Source: Hydromicrobium sp964517765 (GTDB lineage: Bacteria > Actinomycetota > Humimicrobiia > Humimicrobiales > Humimicrobiaceae). From it: a stretch of 64,000 bases of DNA. The number at the start of each line of letters is the position of its first letter. Position 1 is the stretch's first letter. Positions 54,424 through 62,139 of this stretch are shown here, in pieces. Under the pieces are notes generated by a model, which ran no database searches, was not told where the DNA came from, and saw nothing but the letters and a program-made list of their open reading frames with translations. The DNA lies in NCBI GenBank assembly GCA_964517765.1, contig CAZFEN010000003.1, positions 22,456 to 86,455 of the forward strand, written 5' to 3'. The translations under genes and the position numbers were made by a program.

Positions 54424-54695
54424 TCTTCTATCCCCCAGTACTCTTCTGCTTCTTTCTCCATCTTCATGAGCCTGTCATAGTAATCCGGAAATTCATTCAA
54501 ATGAGCAAGAGCAATTTTTCCAGTTATCGATGGATCGTCATCAGAAACATTAGTATTGGGATCGATTTTTCCATGCTCCAATTCGACATCCATTCCTACT
54601 CTGAATTGCTCTGTATCGAACTTGGACCAATCGATTCCGAGTTCTTTACCAATGTTCATCGCTTCTTCGGCAGTAAAGTGTTTCTTTTCACTCAT
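54420..54695 (-). CDS. DUF5661-like small protein
   Basis: A 91-residue soluble acidic protein. It contains FTAEEAMNIGKELGIDWSKFD, read in parts (EEAMNIGKELGIDW), then FRVGMDVELEHG, NTNVSDDDP and KIALAHLNEFPDYYDRL, a conserved block I recognise from DUF5661-type proteins of unknown function. It is convergent with mnmA, overlapping it by 4 bases. Upstream is the divergent promoter region of the ilvE leader. Its role cannot be assigned. Confidence 0.8.
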   Translation of the reverse strand: MSEKKHFTAEEAMNIGKELGIDWSKFDTEQFRVGMDVELEHGKIDPNTNVSDDDPSITGKIALAHLNEFPDYYDRLMKMEKEAEEYWGIED

Positions 54696-54815
54696 ATTTC
54701 ACTCCTTTCCAATATAATTTTATCATTAATAATCCAAATCCTCTTATAAAATTATAAAATATCTGATTTTAATTTCAAGATTTAAAAAAGTTCTCTAAAA
54801 ATATCAAAATGCCTA

Positions 54816-54844
54816 TTGACATAAATGGAACCATTTGTTATATT
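54816..54844 (+). promoter_or_regulatory. Consensus promoter of the ilvE leader RNA
   Basis: -35 TTGACA (54816-54821), 17-base spacer, -10 TATATT (54839-54844): a full-consensus -35 and a 5/6 -10, the best promoter in the window. The start is expected near 54851. Confidence 0.85.
54823..54836. promoter_or_regulatory. Candidate operator inside the ilvE leader promoter
   Basis: AAATGG-AA-CCATTT is a 6-bp inverted repeat placed exactly in the spacer between -35 and -10. A protein bound here would block polymerase. The repressor is not identified and no regulator gene is adjacent. Confidence 0.5.
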
Positions 54845-54850
54845 TAATTC

Positions 54851-55024
54851 ACCCTTAAAGCAGGAGGTAACTTTCAGAAGTAACTGAAATCTATAGACGA
54901 AAGAATGTAAAAAGTAAGTAGCTTTCAAAAAAGAACCTGAGAAAAGTTTTAAGGTAGTGACCCCAAGATGTTGAGTAACCTAAGGCGAAAGCTAAGGTAA
55001 AAGGTAACTTGGGGTTTCTTTTTT
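54851..55024 (+). ncRNA. Unidentified structured leader or small RNA upstream of ilvE
   Basis: A transcript of about 174 bases is bounded by a strong promoter and a strong terminator. Hairpins seen by eye: TTTCAG/CTGAAA around AAGTAA near 54872-54889; GAAAG/CTTTC near 54899-54926; ACCT/AGGT at 54935-54955. The terminator follows, enclosing an inner stem capped by GC-GAAA-GC (85-92 in 54985-54992). AGGTAACTT occurs twice, near both ends. No reading frame with a ribosome site is evident. It lies 199 bases upstream of ilvE, so it may be an attenuated leader for ilvE or an independent small RNA. It matches no riboswitch or T-box consensus that I can recall. Confidence 0.6.
54960..55024 (+). terminator. 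Terminator of the ilvE leader RNA
   Basis: Closing stem ACCCCAAG (54960-54967) with CTTGGGGT (55008-55015), followed by TTTCTTTTTT (55015-55024). The loop contains a smaller stem with a GNRA (GAAA) tetraloop at 54987-54990. From here to ilvE (55025-55223) I see only AT-rich sequence without further features. Confidence 0.8.
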
Positions 55025-55223
55025 GCCTGAATTCCAATTTTAGAATTGATTGGATGTATTGGTTGTAAGTCCCCTTTCAAGTAATTTTCATAACTGAAAT
55101 CCTTCCATACGGTAAGAAGAATACTCTTATCAGATGAATTGTTATTATTTACAAACTATAAATTGCAAAAAAGTATTAAAATAAGTAAAATATTAAAAAT
55201 TAAAATTTATAAAAGAGGGATTT

Positions 55224-56144
55224 ATGGACAACCCAGGATTTGCTTTCTTTGAGGGTAAAATAATTCCGATAGAACAGGCCAGAGTAGATATAAGGACAAA
55301 TGCATTGCAGTATGGTACCGGAATTTTTGAAGGAATTAGATGCTACTGGAACGAAAAAAATAAAACAAATTACGTTTTCAGAATGGAAGACCATTATAGA
55401 AGATTTATTCTAAATTCCAGAATAATGATGATAGATATAAAATATTCCATAGAAGAACTCTGTGACATAACTGTAGAACTGTTAAAAAAAGAAGGATATG
55501 AAGAAGATAGCTATGTAAGACCGTTTGCATACAATAGCGGTTTAAATATAGGGCCCAAATTAATAGGAAACAAACAGGATCTTTTCATATATACCATACC
55601 ACTTGGAGAATATCTGGATATAAGTAAAACAATAAGTGTCTGCATTTCTTCATGGGACCGCATACCGGATAATTCCATACCCCCCCGTGCAAAAATATCA
55701 GGATCATATGTAAATGCGGCATTTCAAAAAACAGAAGCACTGTTAAATGGTTATGATGAAGCACTTGTCCTGACTGCTAATGGCAAACACGTCAGCGAAG
55801 GGAGCGCTATGAATGTTTTTATGGTCAAAAACGGCAATTTGATAACTCCCCCTGTGACCGATGAAATATTGGAAGGAATCACCAGAGACACGGTTATAAA
55901 ACTTGCTAAAGACAACGAAAATATCGATGTTCAAGAAAGATCGATAGACAGAACAGAGCTTTATATAGCTGATGAATTATTTTTCTGCGGAACCGGTGCC
56001 CAGATTTCTCCAATAGGCAGTGTAGATAAACGCCCTGTCGGAAATGGTGAAATGGGTCCGTTGACAAAAAAACTACAGGAACTTTACTTCCGTGCAGTAA
56101 AAAACGAAATCAGTAAATACTCTGGTTGGTGCAGGAAAGTATAA
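55224..56144 (+). CDS. ilvE: Branched-chain amino acid aminotransferase
   Basis: PLP fold-type IV enzyme for the last step of valine, leucine and isoleucine synthesis. The 306 residues show GFAFFEGKIIPIEQARV at the N-terminus, QYGTGIFEGIRCY at 29-41, VRPFAY at 98-103 and the PLP Lys157 in RAKISGSYVNA. The LFFCGTGAQISPIGSVD stretch near the C-terminus is also typical. The ribosome site GAGGG precedes the ATG. It is separated from the ilvD cluster by about 8 kb and sits behind its own regulated leader RNA. D-amino-acid transaminase is the less likely alternative. Confidence 0.96.
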   Translation: MDNPGFAFFEGKIIPIEQARVDIRTNALQYGTGIFEGIRCYWNEKNKTNYVFRMEDHYRRFILNSRIMMIDIKYSIEELCDITVELLKKEGYEEDSYVRPFAYNSGLNIGPKLIGNKQDLFIYTIPLGEYLDISKTISVCISSWDRIPDNSIPPRAKISGSYVNAAFQKTEALLNGYDEALVLTANGKHVSEGSAMNVFMVKNGNLITPPVTDEILEGITRDTVIKLAKDNENIDVQERSIDRTELYIADELFFCGTGAQISPIGSVDKRPVGNGEMGPLTKKLQELYFRAVKNEISKYSGWCRKV

Positions 56145-56255
56145 AACAACGATTTAGATTCGCTACAAAGATATCCCGGATAGATACGTCATAATTATAA
56201 TTGTCTTTTATTTAGCTTTTATCAAACTTTTTGCTTGTATTTATAAGGTCATTGG

Positions 56256-56408
56256 TTATTTGGCATTTATTTGCTTTAATTCAATAAGTATCTCTTTTAA
56301 CAGGGTTAATTGAAGCCTTCTGAAATCGACATCGCTTGAGAGTTTTGCCCATTTTCTGGGATTATCTTCAGGGATATATTTATCAAGTTCCGACAGTATG
56401 TCTGCCAT
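56256..56408 (-). CDS. Small 50-residue protein after tRNA-Gly, function unknown
   Basis: ATG at 56406-56408, stop TAA at 56256-56258. The ribosome site AGGAAGAG lies 6-7 bases upstream. The product is soluble and helical-looking, with MADILSELDKYIPEDNPRKW at the N-terminus and then AKLSSDV, DFRRLQLTLLKEILIEL and KQINAK. The first 20 residues include a W and a charged amphipathic pattern that does not look like random AT-rich sequence. It starts only 20 bases after the 3' end of tRNA-Gly on the same strand, so the two probably share a transcript. I do not recognise the family. Confidence 0.6.
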   Translation of the reverse strand: MADILSELDKYIPEDNPRKWAKLSSDVDFRRLQLTLLKEILIELKQINAK

Positions 56409-56428
56409 ATCGCTCTTCCTTTCATCTA

Positions 56429-56502
56429 TGGAGCGGACTACGGGAATCGAACCCGCCTCTTGAGCTTGGGAAGCTCATGTACTACCAATATACTAAGTCC
56501 GC
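56429..56502 (-). tRNA. tRNA-Gly(CCC)
   Basis: A 74-base tRNA with encoded CCA. The acceptor stem GCGGACT pairs with AGTCCGC. The anticodon arm TGAGC-TTCCCAA-GCTCA gives anticodon CCC, which reads GGG. The T arm is GCGGG-TTCGATT-CCCGT and the discriminator base is U73, typical of bacterial glycine tRNA. It is on the minus strand, downstream of a good promoter and upstream of the 50-codon gene. Confidence 0.96.
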
Positions 56503-56521
56503 TTTATACCAGATTCACTTT

Positions 56522-56550
56522 ATTAAATTCGACACTTTTTAATATGTCTA
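56522..56550 (-). promoter_or_regulatory. Promoter of tRNA-Gly and the small gene
   Basis: Minus strand: -35 TAGACA (56550-56545), 17-base spacer, -10 TTTAAT (56527-56522). Each box is one base from consensus. The start is expected about 12-14 bases upstream of the tRNA. Confidence 0.6.
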
Positions 56551-56633
56551 ATCTTAATTATATTCTAAAACCTTAATTCCCCGATTTAATCTTAATTTTT
56601 TAAAATAAATAATCTTGATCGGCTATCCTGCCT

Positions 56634-57260
56634 TTACCTATTATCATCTTCCGTTTCAATAATATCTTCAGCCTCTGCCGGCGCTGCTTCAGCGGCTTTT
56701 TTTATATCTCTCTTCTCCGGTTTTTTCCCTCTTTCTCCTGAAATAAGACCGACAATGGTAAGATTTGTTTTTATGACTTTAATACCCAGCTTATCCGATA
56801 CGATACCGGCAGCTCCGTTTATTATTTCCTGCATTTTTTCCGGAATATTTGTATCTTCGTTTAATCTGGCATTCATATCTATTATTATACCTGTTGGTTT
56901 TGGAACTATTTTTACCCTTACATCTTCCACTCCATCTATTTTAGTCACTTCGTTTTTAATCTGTCCGGCTACCGTTTCGAGTGTTACCATAGCATTTCCT
57001 GTTTTGGAGCTGGATATATTGGCTGCCCTTGTTTTTTTTCTATAGAACTCTAAAATCAGAATAAATACACTGATTGCAAATACAGCCACTAAAGCAAGAA
57101 ATGCAACAAATGCATTAATACTATTTCCCGGATTAAAAATTCTCATAGCAATATCTGACCATACAAAATATTCTGCAAATACATTTATCATAGAGATAAT
57201 TGAGACACCGATTATAAATACCAGTATCAGTATTACTACTATTTTGTTAAATATATTCAT
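56634..57260 (-). CDS. Asp23/AmaP-like membrane-anchored protein
   Basis: Resembles the alkaline-shock anchor protein AmaP of Gram-positive bacteria. Two N-terminal membrane segments (about residues 4-24 and 48-70 from the preferred start) precede an Asp23-like domain (VTLETVAGQIKNEVTKIDGVEDVRVKI, read as TLETVAGQIKNEV and IDGVEDVRVKI) and an acidic-alanine tail. The ATG at 57258-57260 has GGAGG 6 bases upstream and is preferred over the in-frame start at 57296; the product is 208 residues. No asp23 partner gene is adjacent. It is divergent from the lipid kinase gene. Confidence 0.82.
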   Translation of the reverse strand: MNIFNKIVVILILVFIIGVSIISMINVFAEYFVWSDIAMRIFNPGNSINAFVAFLALVAVFAISVFILILEFYRKKTRAANISSSKTGNAMVTLETVAGQIKNEVTKIDGVEDVRVKIVPKPTGIIIDMNARLNEDTNIPEKMQEIINGAAGIVSDKLGIKVIKTNLTIVGLISGERGKKPEKRDIKKAAEAAPAEAEDIIETEDDNR

Positions 57261-57497
57261 TTGATACCTCCGTAATCCTTTATATTTTAAAAACATTTAA
57301 AGATTATAATAGGCACTATAAAAAGTCAATAAATCGGGACGGCACAGGAAATTGAACTGCTTATTAAAATTATTAAAATAATTATTTCCAAAAATAGTCC
57401 AATAAAATGTAGATTTTTGACGATTTTTATGGATTGATTCATTAATTATGAGGTATAATAATATTTTTGTTATATTTAGCTAACAGGATAAAAAGGA

Positions 57498-58376
57498 ATG
57501 AAAACACTTATAATTTTAAATCCCGCTGCTGCAAAAGGGAAGGCTCTTGGAATAAAAGAACTTATCGAATCTGAATTCCAAAAACTTGAATTGGACTACC
57601 ATATCCATATAAGTAAAAACTCACAGGATATTATTGACACTGTAAAAGATAACCTAAAAAATGATTTCTCCAATTTCATAGCTGTGGGAGGTGATGGTAC
57701 CGTTCATTATATTGCAAATGCTCTGGCAGGAACCGATAAAAAGCTGGGTGTAATACCAACCGGTTCAGGAAATGACATTTTAACAAGCCTTGGAATTCCT
57801 TCCGATATTAGAACCTGCTGTCAGATCATAAAGAAAGGTAAAATAAAAAGAATAGACCTTGGCCTTATAAATGATAAATATTATTATCTTTGCGTTGCAG
57901 GCTCGGGTTTTGACTCACAGGTAAACGATCTTGCAAATAATACCCGCCTGCCGCTAAAGGGACCGATAAAATATACATATGCCGTCTATAAAACCTTAAT
58001 CACATTTAAATCAAAGAAATTCTTTATTGATTATGATAGTAATCAGAGAGAGATTTATGGAATGATGATCGCAGTTGCTAACATGCCCATGTACGGAGGC
58101 GGCATGAAAATAACTCCTGCAGCAGATTATCAGGATGGGTTATTCGATATATGTATAATAAAAAGAATGAGTAAATTACACTTTATAAAAGTTTTCCCAA
58201 AAGTCTATGAAGGAAAACATGTTGAAGATATTCATGTTGAGATTTTCAAAAATGACAGCTTCTTGATCGACAGTGAATACCGGTTCAGTGTTTTTGCTGA
58301 CGGAGAATATATCTGTAAACTACCCGCCAATTTTAAGATTGTTCCAAAAACATTGAATTTTATTGTCGGGGATTAA
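57498..58376 (+). CDS. Diacylglycerol/sphingosine-kinase-like lipid kinase (DgkB/YegS type)
   Basis: A 292-residue soluble lipid kinase fold. NPAAAKGKAL is at 8-17, the nucleotide motif AVGGDGTVHYIANAL starts at 62 (GGDGT 64-68), and GVIPTGSGNDIL follows at about 82-93. GGGMKITPAADYQDGLFDICI (in parts GGGMKITPAAD and GLFDICI) and FADGEYI near the C-terminus complete the family pattern. Probable substrate is diacylglycerol from lipid turnover. The ribosome site AAGGA directly abuts the ATG. The 3' end overlaps the convergent lipoprotein gene by 4 bases. Confidence 0.92.
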   Translation: MKTLIILNPAAAKGKALGIKELIESEFQKLELDYHIHISKNSQDIIDTVKDNLKNDFSNFIAVGGDGTVHYIANALAGTDKKLGVIPTGSGNDILTSLGIPSDIRTCCQIIKKGKIKRIDLGLINDKYYYLCVAGSGFDSQVNDLANNTRLPLKGPIKYTYAVYKTLITFKSKKFFIDYDSNQREIYGMMIAVANMPMYGGGMKITPAADYQDGLFDICIIKRMSKLHFIKVFPKVYEGKHVEDIHVEIFKNDSFLIDSEYRFSVFADGEYICKLPANFKIVPKTLNFIVGD

Positions 58377-59566
58377 TATCTTACCCAGGCACCATCTTTT
58401 ACTACAAAGACTGTCGATAACGGGGTTATTCTATCGCCAATGGAATCAAACTCAATGTGCCCTACAATTCCGTCATAAGAAGTGGTTCTAAGTTCGTCTA
58501 TGTAATCTTGAGGTAAAATGGAGTTGGACCTTTTCATCGCTTCGATAATCACGAAAACAGAATCATAGCTGTAAGGAGCGTATGGTCCCGGACCCTCAAT
58601 AATTATATCCGGATCATCCAATTGATTCAAATAATTATTAAAATCATACCAGAAGCTTACAGCTTTAGAATCTTGAGAATAATCGGCAAGAGAAGGAGGT
58701 TCCGGAATCACTGCAATCAAACCTTCAAGGTATTGAGCGTCCGCTAATACAAAAATATTATCATCCATTCCCAGTGTTTCTGTTATGAATTTTGACTCCA
58801 GACCAATTTCTCTTACTCTTGATATAAGAGCTGCCACCTCATTATAATTTGCACAATAGAATATCGTATCAGGGTCTTCTATTAATAAATTCTCCGCAAT
58901 AATACCTGCATCTTCTTCGTTTATTTTTATTGACATTGGTTGCAGAGTTTCAATACCATTATCAGACAATACTTGTTTCAGATAATCTACCAGCCCTATA
59001 GAATATTCCTCCTGGTTATTTATAAGTATAATTTTCTGAGGATTGATTTCATTTTTAATAAAATTTGCAATATTTTCTACTTTCTGTTCATTGTTCATTA
59101 GCATTCTAAAAAAATTATTTCCTATCCCCGAGATTTCCGGATCCTGAGCGGATGGAGAAATTATAGGTATGTTATACTCATCATAGACCGGTACGGAAGC
59201 TTTAGTGGTTCCGTCAAATGTCGACCCTATTACACCGGCTACTCCCTCGTCTATCATCTCCCGTGCAATCAGAAAAGCTTTTTCAGGATTGCCTTCATCG
59301 TCTTTGGTAACAACCTGGATTTCATAGTCGAATCCGCCTATTCTTACCGGAGACAATTTTGAAGCAGCGAGTTCTACGCTTACCAGCTGATTCTCTCCGA
59401 AAGATTTATATTCACCCGAAAGAACTGACTGGTTGCCTATTTTAATCACTCTTTTTCCTGATTCGCATGCCTGGAGATTAATAAGTAAACAAATTGATAA
59501 AAAAATAATTAAAACCAGAATAGAAAATTTAAAAACAGGGGTTAAAAATATTCTTTTTGAATTCAT
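58373..59566 (-). CDS. LivJ-like ABC substrate-binding lipoprotein
   Basis: Extracytoplasmic binding protein of the branched-chain-amino-acid (type I periplasmic fold) family. The 397 residues begin with a positively charged start, a hydrophobic segment and a lipobox LQAC, with the modified Cys at 34. The mature part opens with IKIGNQSVLSGEYKSFGENQLVSVELA (in parts IGNQSVLSGEY and SFGENQLVSVELA). VTKDDEGNPEKAFLIAREMID and GVIGSTFDGTTKASVPVYDE follow. No permease or ATPase gene is nearby, so it is an orphan; the ligand cannot be told from the sequence. The ribosome site GGAG is 7 bases upstream. Confidence 0.9.
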   Translation of the reverse strand: MNSKRIFLTPVFKFSILVLIIFLSICLLINLQACESGKRVIKIGNQSVLSGEYKSFGENQLVSVELAASKLSPVRIGGFDYEIQVVTKDDEGNPEKAFLIAREMIDEGVAGVIGSTFDGTTKASVPVYDEYNIPIISPSAQDPEISGIGNNFFRMLMNNEQKVENIANFIKNEINPQKIILINNQEEYSIGLVDYLKQVLSDNGIETLQPMSIKINEEDAGIIAENLLIEDPDTIFYCANYNEVAALISRVREIGLESKFITETLGMDDNIFVLADAQYLEGLIAVIPEPPSLADYSQDSKAVSFWYDFNNYLNQLDDPDIIIEGPGPYAPYSYDSVFVIIEAMKRSNSILPQDYIDELRTTSYDGIVGHIEFDSIGDRITPLSTVFVVKDGAWVRY

Positions 59567-59643
59567 TTATTCACTCCGGAATATAAAAAATCAAAATAAA
59601 AGATAAAAAATAATAGGAAGATTATATAGGATTATAGCAAAAA

Positions 59644-59668
59644 ATCCAAAATAATAATTATTTTGGAT
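59644..59668. promoter_or_regulatory. Perfect 25-base palindrome between divergent genes
   Basis: ATCCAAAATAAT-A-ATTATTTTGGAT: 12-bp arms around one base. An extended -10 (TGCTAAAAT, 59676-59684) for the purine nucleoside phosphorylase operon lies just downstream, so the palindrome covers its -35 region. It fits an operator for a dimeric regulator of the plus-strand operon and possibly of the divergent lipoprotein. Confidence 0.6.
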
Positions 59669-59725
59669 AAAAGTATGCTAAAATTCAAAAAATAATACCT
59701 TATCTACGGAGCATCTTTATATCTT

Positions 59726-60583
59726 ATGAATGAATCAACTCTTCAAACAAAAAAAAGACTTAAAGAAACATATGAATACCTGGATGCCCGCGATATACCT
59801 AAAAGAATCGACTTTGGATTGATACTCGGGTCATTTCTGAGAAAATGTATAAAATTCTTACCCCTTCAAAATAAAATTATTCTTGAAATAGCTGATATCC
59901 CACATATGTCTGCTCCAAAAATACCCGGACATGGCAAAACCATTGTTTATGGAAAGCTGGAAAATAAAAGTATTCTGATATTCTGCGGAAGACTTCATCT
60001 ATATGAAGGGTATGATATAAAGGAAGTGGTGTACCCTGTTAGTTTATTGTCCTATTTATCAGCCGCCAATTTAATAGTCACTAATTCAGCAGGAGGAATA
60101 AATCCCGGATTTGCCGAAGACGATATAATGATCATAAAGGACCATATAAATCTAATGGCTGATAATCCTTTTTTTGGCAGTGCATATGATATAGAACATG
60201 ATTATTTTATAGATATGAGCTGCCCTTATGATAAAAAATTATCGGATATAGCACTTAAATCAGAAAAGGATTCTGGTTTAAGATTAAAGAAAGGCGTATA
60301 TGCTTGCGTAAAAGGACCCGTTCTTGAAACTAATGCCGAAATAAATGCTATACGTAAATTAGGAGCGGACGCAGTAGGCATGTCAACTGTTCCGGAAGTC
60401 GTAATGGCAAATTTTCTAAAAATGAAGGTACTTGGCCTATCCCACATAAGAAACATTGCAGGTCAAAAGAAGTCTGCTTCCGGGAAAGATATGAAATTCA
60501 GCCATTCTGAAGGTTATACAAAAGAAATCTTTATAAGTGAGAAGCTTGCCAAATTAATTGAAAATATTTTAAAAAAAGCATAA
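59726..60583 (+). CDS. Purine nucleoside phosphorylase (class I trimeric type)
   Basis: Phosphorolysis of purine nucleosides to base and ribose 1-phosphate; a methylthioadenosine-specific member is possible. The 285 residues include LGSFLRK (phosphate-loop Ser variant), HGKTIVYGKL, GRLHLYEGYD, TNSAGGINPGF, KGPVLETNAEINAIRKLGAD (FETPAE site as LETNAE), GMSTVPEVVMA and the C-terminal Asn in SHIRNIAG. The GGAG upstream of the ATG is about 15 bases away, further than usual. It is the first gene of a plus-strand set with degV and the folate cyclo-ligase gene, behind the 25-base palindrome. Confidence 0.9.
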   Translation: MNESTLQTKKRLKETYEYLDARDIPKRIDFGLILGSFLRKCIKFLPLQNKIILEIADIPHMSAPKIPGHGKTIVYGKLENKSILIFCGRLHLYEGYDIKEVVYPVSLLSYLSAANLIVTNSAGGINPGFAEDDIMIIKDHINLMADNPFFGSAYDIEHDYFIDMSCPYDKKLSDIALKSEKDSGLRLKKGVYACVKGPVLETNAEINAIRKLGADAVGMSTVPEVVMANFLKMKVLGLSHIRNIAGQKKSASGKDMKFSHSEGYTKEIFISEKLAKLIENILKKA

Positions 60584-60617
60584 ATTATAATAATTAGAAA
60601 TCAAAAAAGGAGTTAAA

Positions 60618-61466
60618 ATGAGTAAAGTAGCAATAATTACCGATAGCACTTCTGATATACCTGAGGAATTGGCGAAAGAATTGGACATAAAGATCATACC
60701 GCTTTCAGTAATCTTCGGTGAGGAAAGTTTTCTGGATGATGGAAAAGATATAACAATAAAAGAATTTTATAAAAAAATTAGATCATCTGAAAAACTGCCC
60801 ACTACAACCCAGCCTACCCCAAAAAATTTTATAGAGTTATATTCGGATATCCTTAAAACAAGTGATAGCGTTATCTCTATCCATATTTCTAAAAAAATGT
60901 CAGGTACCATAAACTCTGCAGAAATGGCAAAAAAGGAAATGACTGGCAGTGACATAGAAATAATTGATTCCGAATGTGTTCACATGCCTCTTGGTTTTTT
61001 AGCACTAAAAGCGGCTCAACTCGCTAATGAGGGTAAGTCGAAAGAAGAGATCATAAAAGAAGTACACGATCTAAAATTAAAGATTAAAGTTCTAATCGTA
61101 CCCAGTACTCTGGAATATTTAAAAAAAGGCGGAAGAATAGGAAAGGCAAAAGGACTCATCGCTTCACTTTTAGAGATAAAACCAATACTCACTATCCACG
61201 ACGGTGAGATATCTCAATTCAAAACTGCAAGAAGATGGAACCAGGCTAAAACAGAATTAATAAATTCCATGAAAACTATGGTAAAAAATCCCGAAAATCT
61301 CATAGTGTCGATAGGAGATTCTGATGCAAAAGACGATGCAGCTGAAATGTATGAAAAAATAAAAGAGGCATTCAATCCCAAAAAAATATACAGGGTCGAT
61401 ATTGGTATCGTAGTCGGGTCTCATCTTGGACCCGGAGGTCTTGGTATAACTTTTTATGAAGATTGA
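60618..61466 (+). CDS. DegV-family fatty-acid-binding protein
   Basis: A 282-residue two-domain EDD-fold protein. DegV/FakB proteins hold a fatty acid for phosphorylation by FakA, though many homologues are uncharacterised. It has the DegV start VAIITDSTSDIPEELAKE, the TTTQPTPKNF loop, ISKKMSGTINSAE and KKGGRIGKAKGLIASLLEIKPIL (in parts KKGGRIGKAKG and LLEIKPIL). SHLGPGGLGITFYED closes the C-terminus. A good AAGGAG site precedes the ATG. No fakA gene is in the window. It overlaps the next gene by 11 bases. Confidence 0.94.
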   Translation: MSKVAIITDSTSDIPEELAKELDIKIIPLSVIFGEESFLDDGKDITIKEFYKKIRSSEKLPTTTQPTPKNFIELYSDILKTSDSVISIHISKKMSGTINSAEMAKKEMTGSDIEIIDSECVHMPLGFLALKAAQLANEGKSKEEIIKEVHDLKLKIKVLIVPSTLEYLKKGGRIGKAKGLIASLLEIKPILTIHDGEISQFKTARRWNQAKTELINSMKTMVKNPENLIVSIGDSDAKDDAAEMYEKIKEAFNPKKIYRVDIGIVVGSHLGPGGLGITFYED

Positions 61467-62052
61467 TAATGAATTCGAGAGTACCGAATTTCTTAAAAAA
61501 AACATCAGAAAATTACTCCAGGATAAAAGAGATAATCTGCTGACTCCGTTTAGAAAAAAAATAAGCAAAATCATAGCAGATAAATTTTTTGATACGGATT
61601 ATTATATTAATTCGAATAAAATCTTGATTTATTATCCTTTCAGAAGCGAAGTTGATACAACCATTGTCATAAAAAAAGCTTTAAAAGACGATAAAAATAT
61701 TATCCTTCCACAAATCAGCGGTCAACGGTTAGAACTCTTTTATGTAAATGATCTGAAAAAGCAGCTAAAAAAAGTGACTTATGACATCATGGAACCCAAT
61801 GCTGTCTTATGCAGGAAAGCCAAAATCTCCGATATAGACCTGGCAGTTGTCCCGGGAGTAGGATTTGATAAAAATCTTAACCGGCTGGGATACGGTGGCG
61901 GATTTTATGATAAACTTCTTCCGTATATTCCGAAGGGAGTAAAAAAAATAGCACTTTGTTTTGATATCCAGGTAATCGATATGATTCCTGTATCTAAAAA
62001 TGATATTAAAGTCGATCTCTTAATCACAGATACCGGGATTTATTATCCTTAA
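61456..62052 (+). CDS. 5-formyltetrahydrofolate cyclo-ligase
   Basis: Converts 5-formyl-THF to 5,10-methenyl-THF with ATP. The 198-residue length is normal. The N-terminal KKNIRKLLQDKRDNL, IYYPFRSEVDTTIVIKKAL (in parts YYPFRSEVDT, VIKKAL), and the C-terminal VVPGVGFDKNLNRLGYGGGFYDKLL (in parts VVPGVGFDKN, RLGYGGGFYDKLL) are all family hallmarks. Its start lies inside the end of degV in another frame, so the two are translationally coupled. It follows purine nucleoside phosphorylase and DegV. Confidence 0.95.
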   Translation: MKIDNEFESTEFLKKNIRKLLQDKRDNLLTPFRKKISKIIADKFFDTDYYINSNKILIYYPFRSEVDTTIVIKKALKDDKNIILPQISGQRLELFYVNDLKKQLKKVTYDIMEPNAVLCRKAKISDIDLAVVPGVGFDKNLNRLGYGGGFYDKLLPYIPKGVKKIALCFDIQVIDMIPVSKNDIKVDLLITDTGIYYP

Positions 62053-62139
62053 GATATTTTTTCAAATGGTATAGATTAAAAGAACCGGTAATGTATAAAC
62101 GAATATTAATAATGGTGTTATAAAAAAAGTAAAAATAAA

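Noticed and set aside
54851..55024. T-box, lysine, SAM, glycine, ykkC or cyclic di-GMP riboswitch
   Set aside because: None of the consensus cores I know (for example GGGUGGNACCGCG of the T-box antiterminator) is present; GGTAGTGACC is only superficially similar.
54851..55024. 6S RNA or small SRP RNA
   Set aside because: The ends do not form the long closing stem with a central bubble of 6S RNA, and the SRP GGAAGGAAGCA-type loop is absent.
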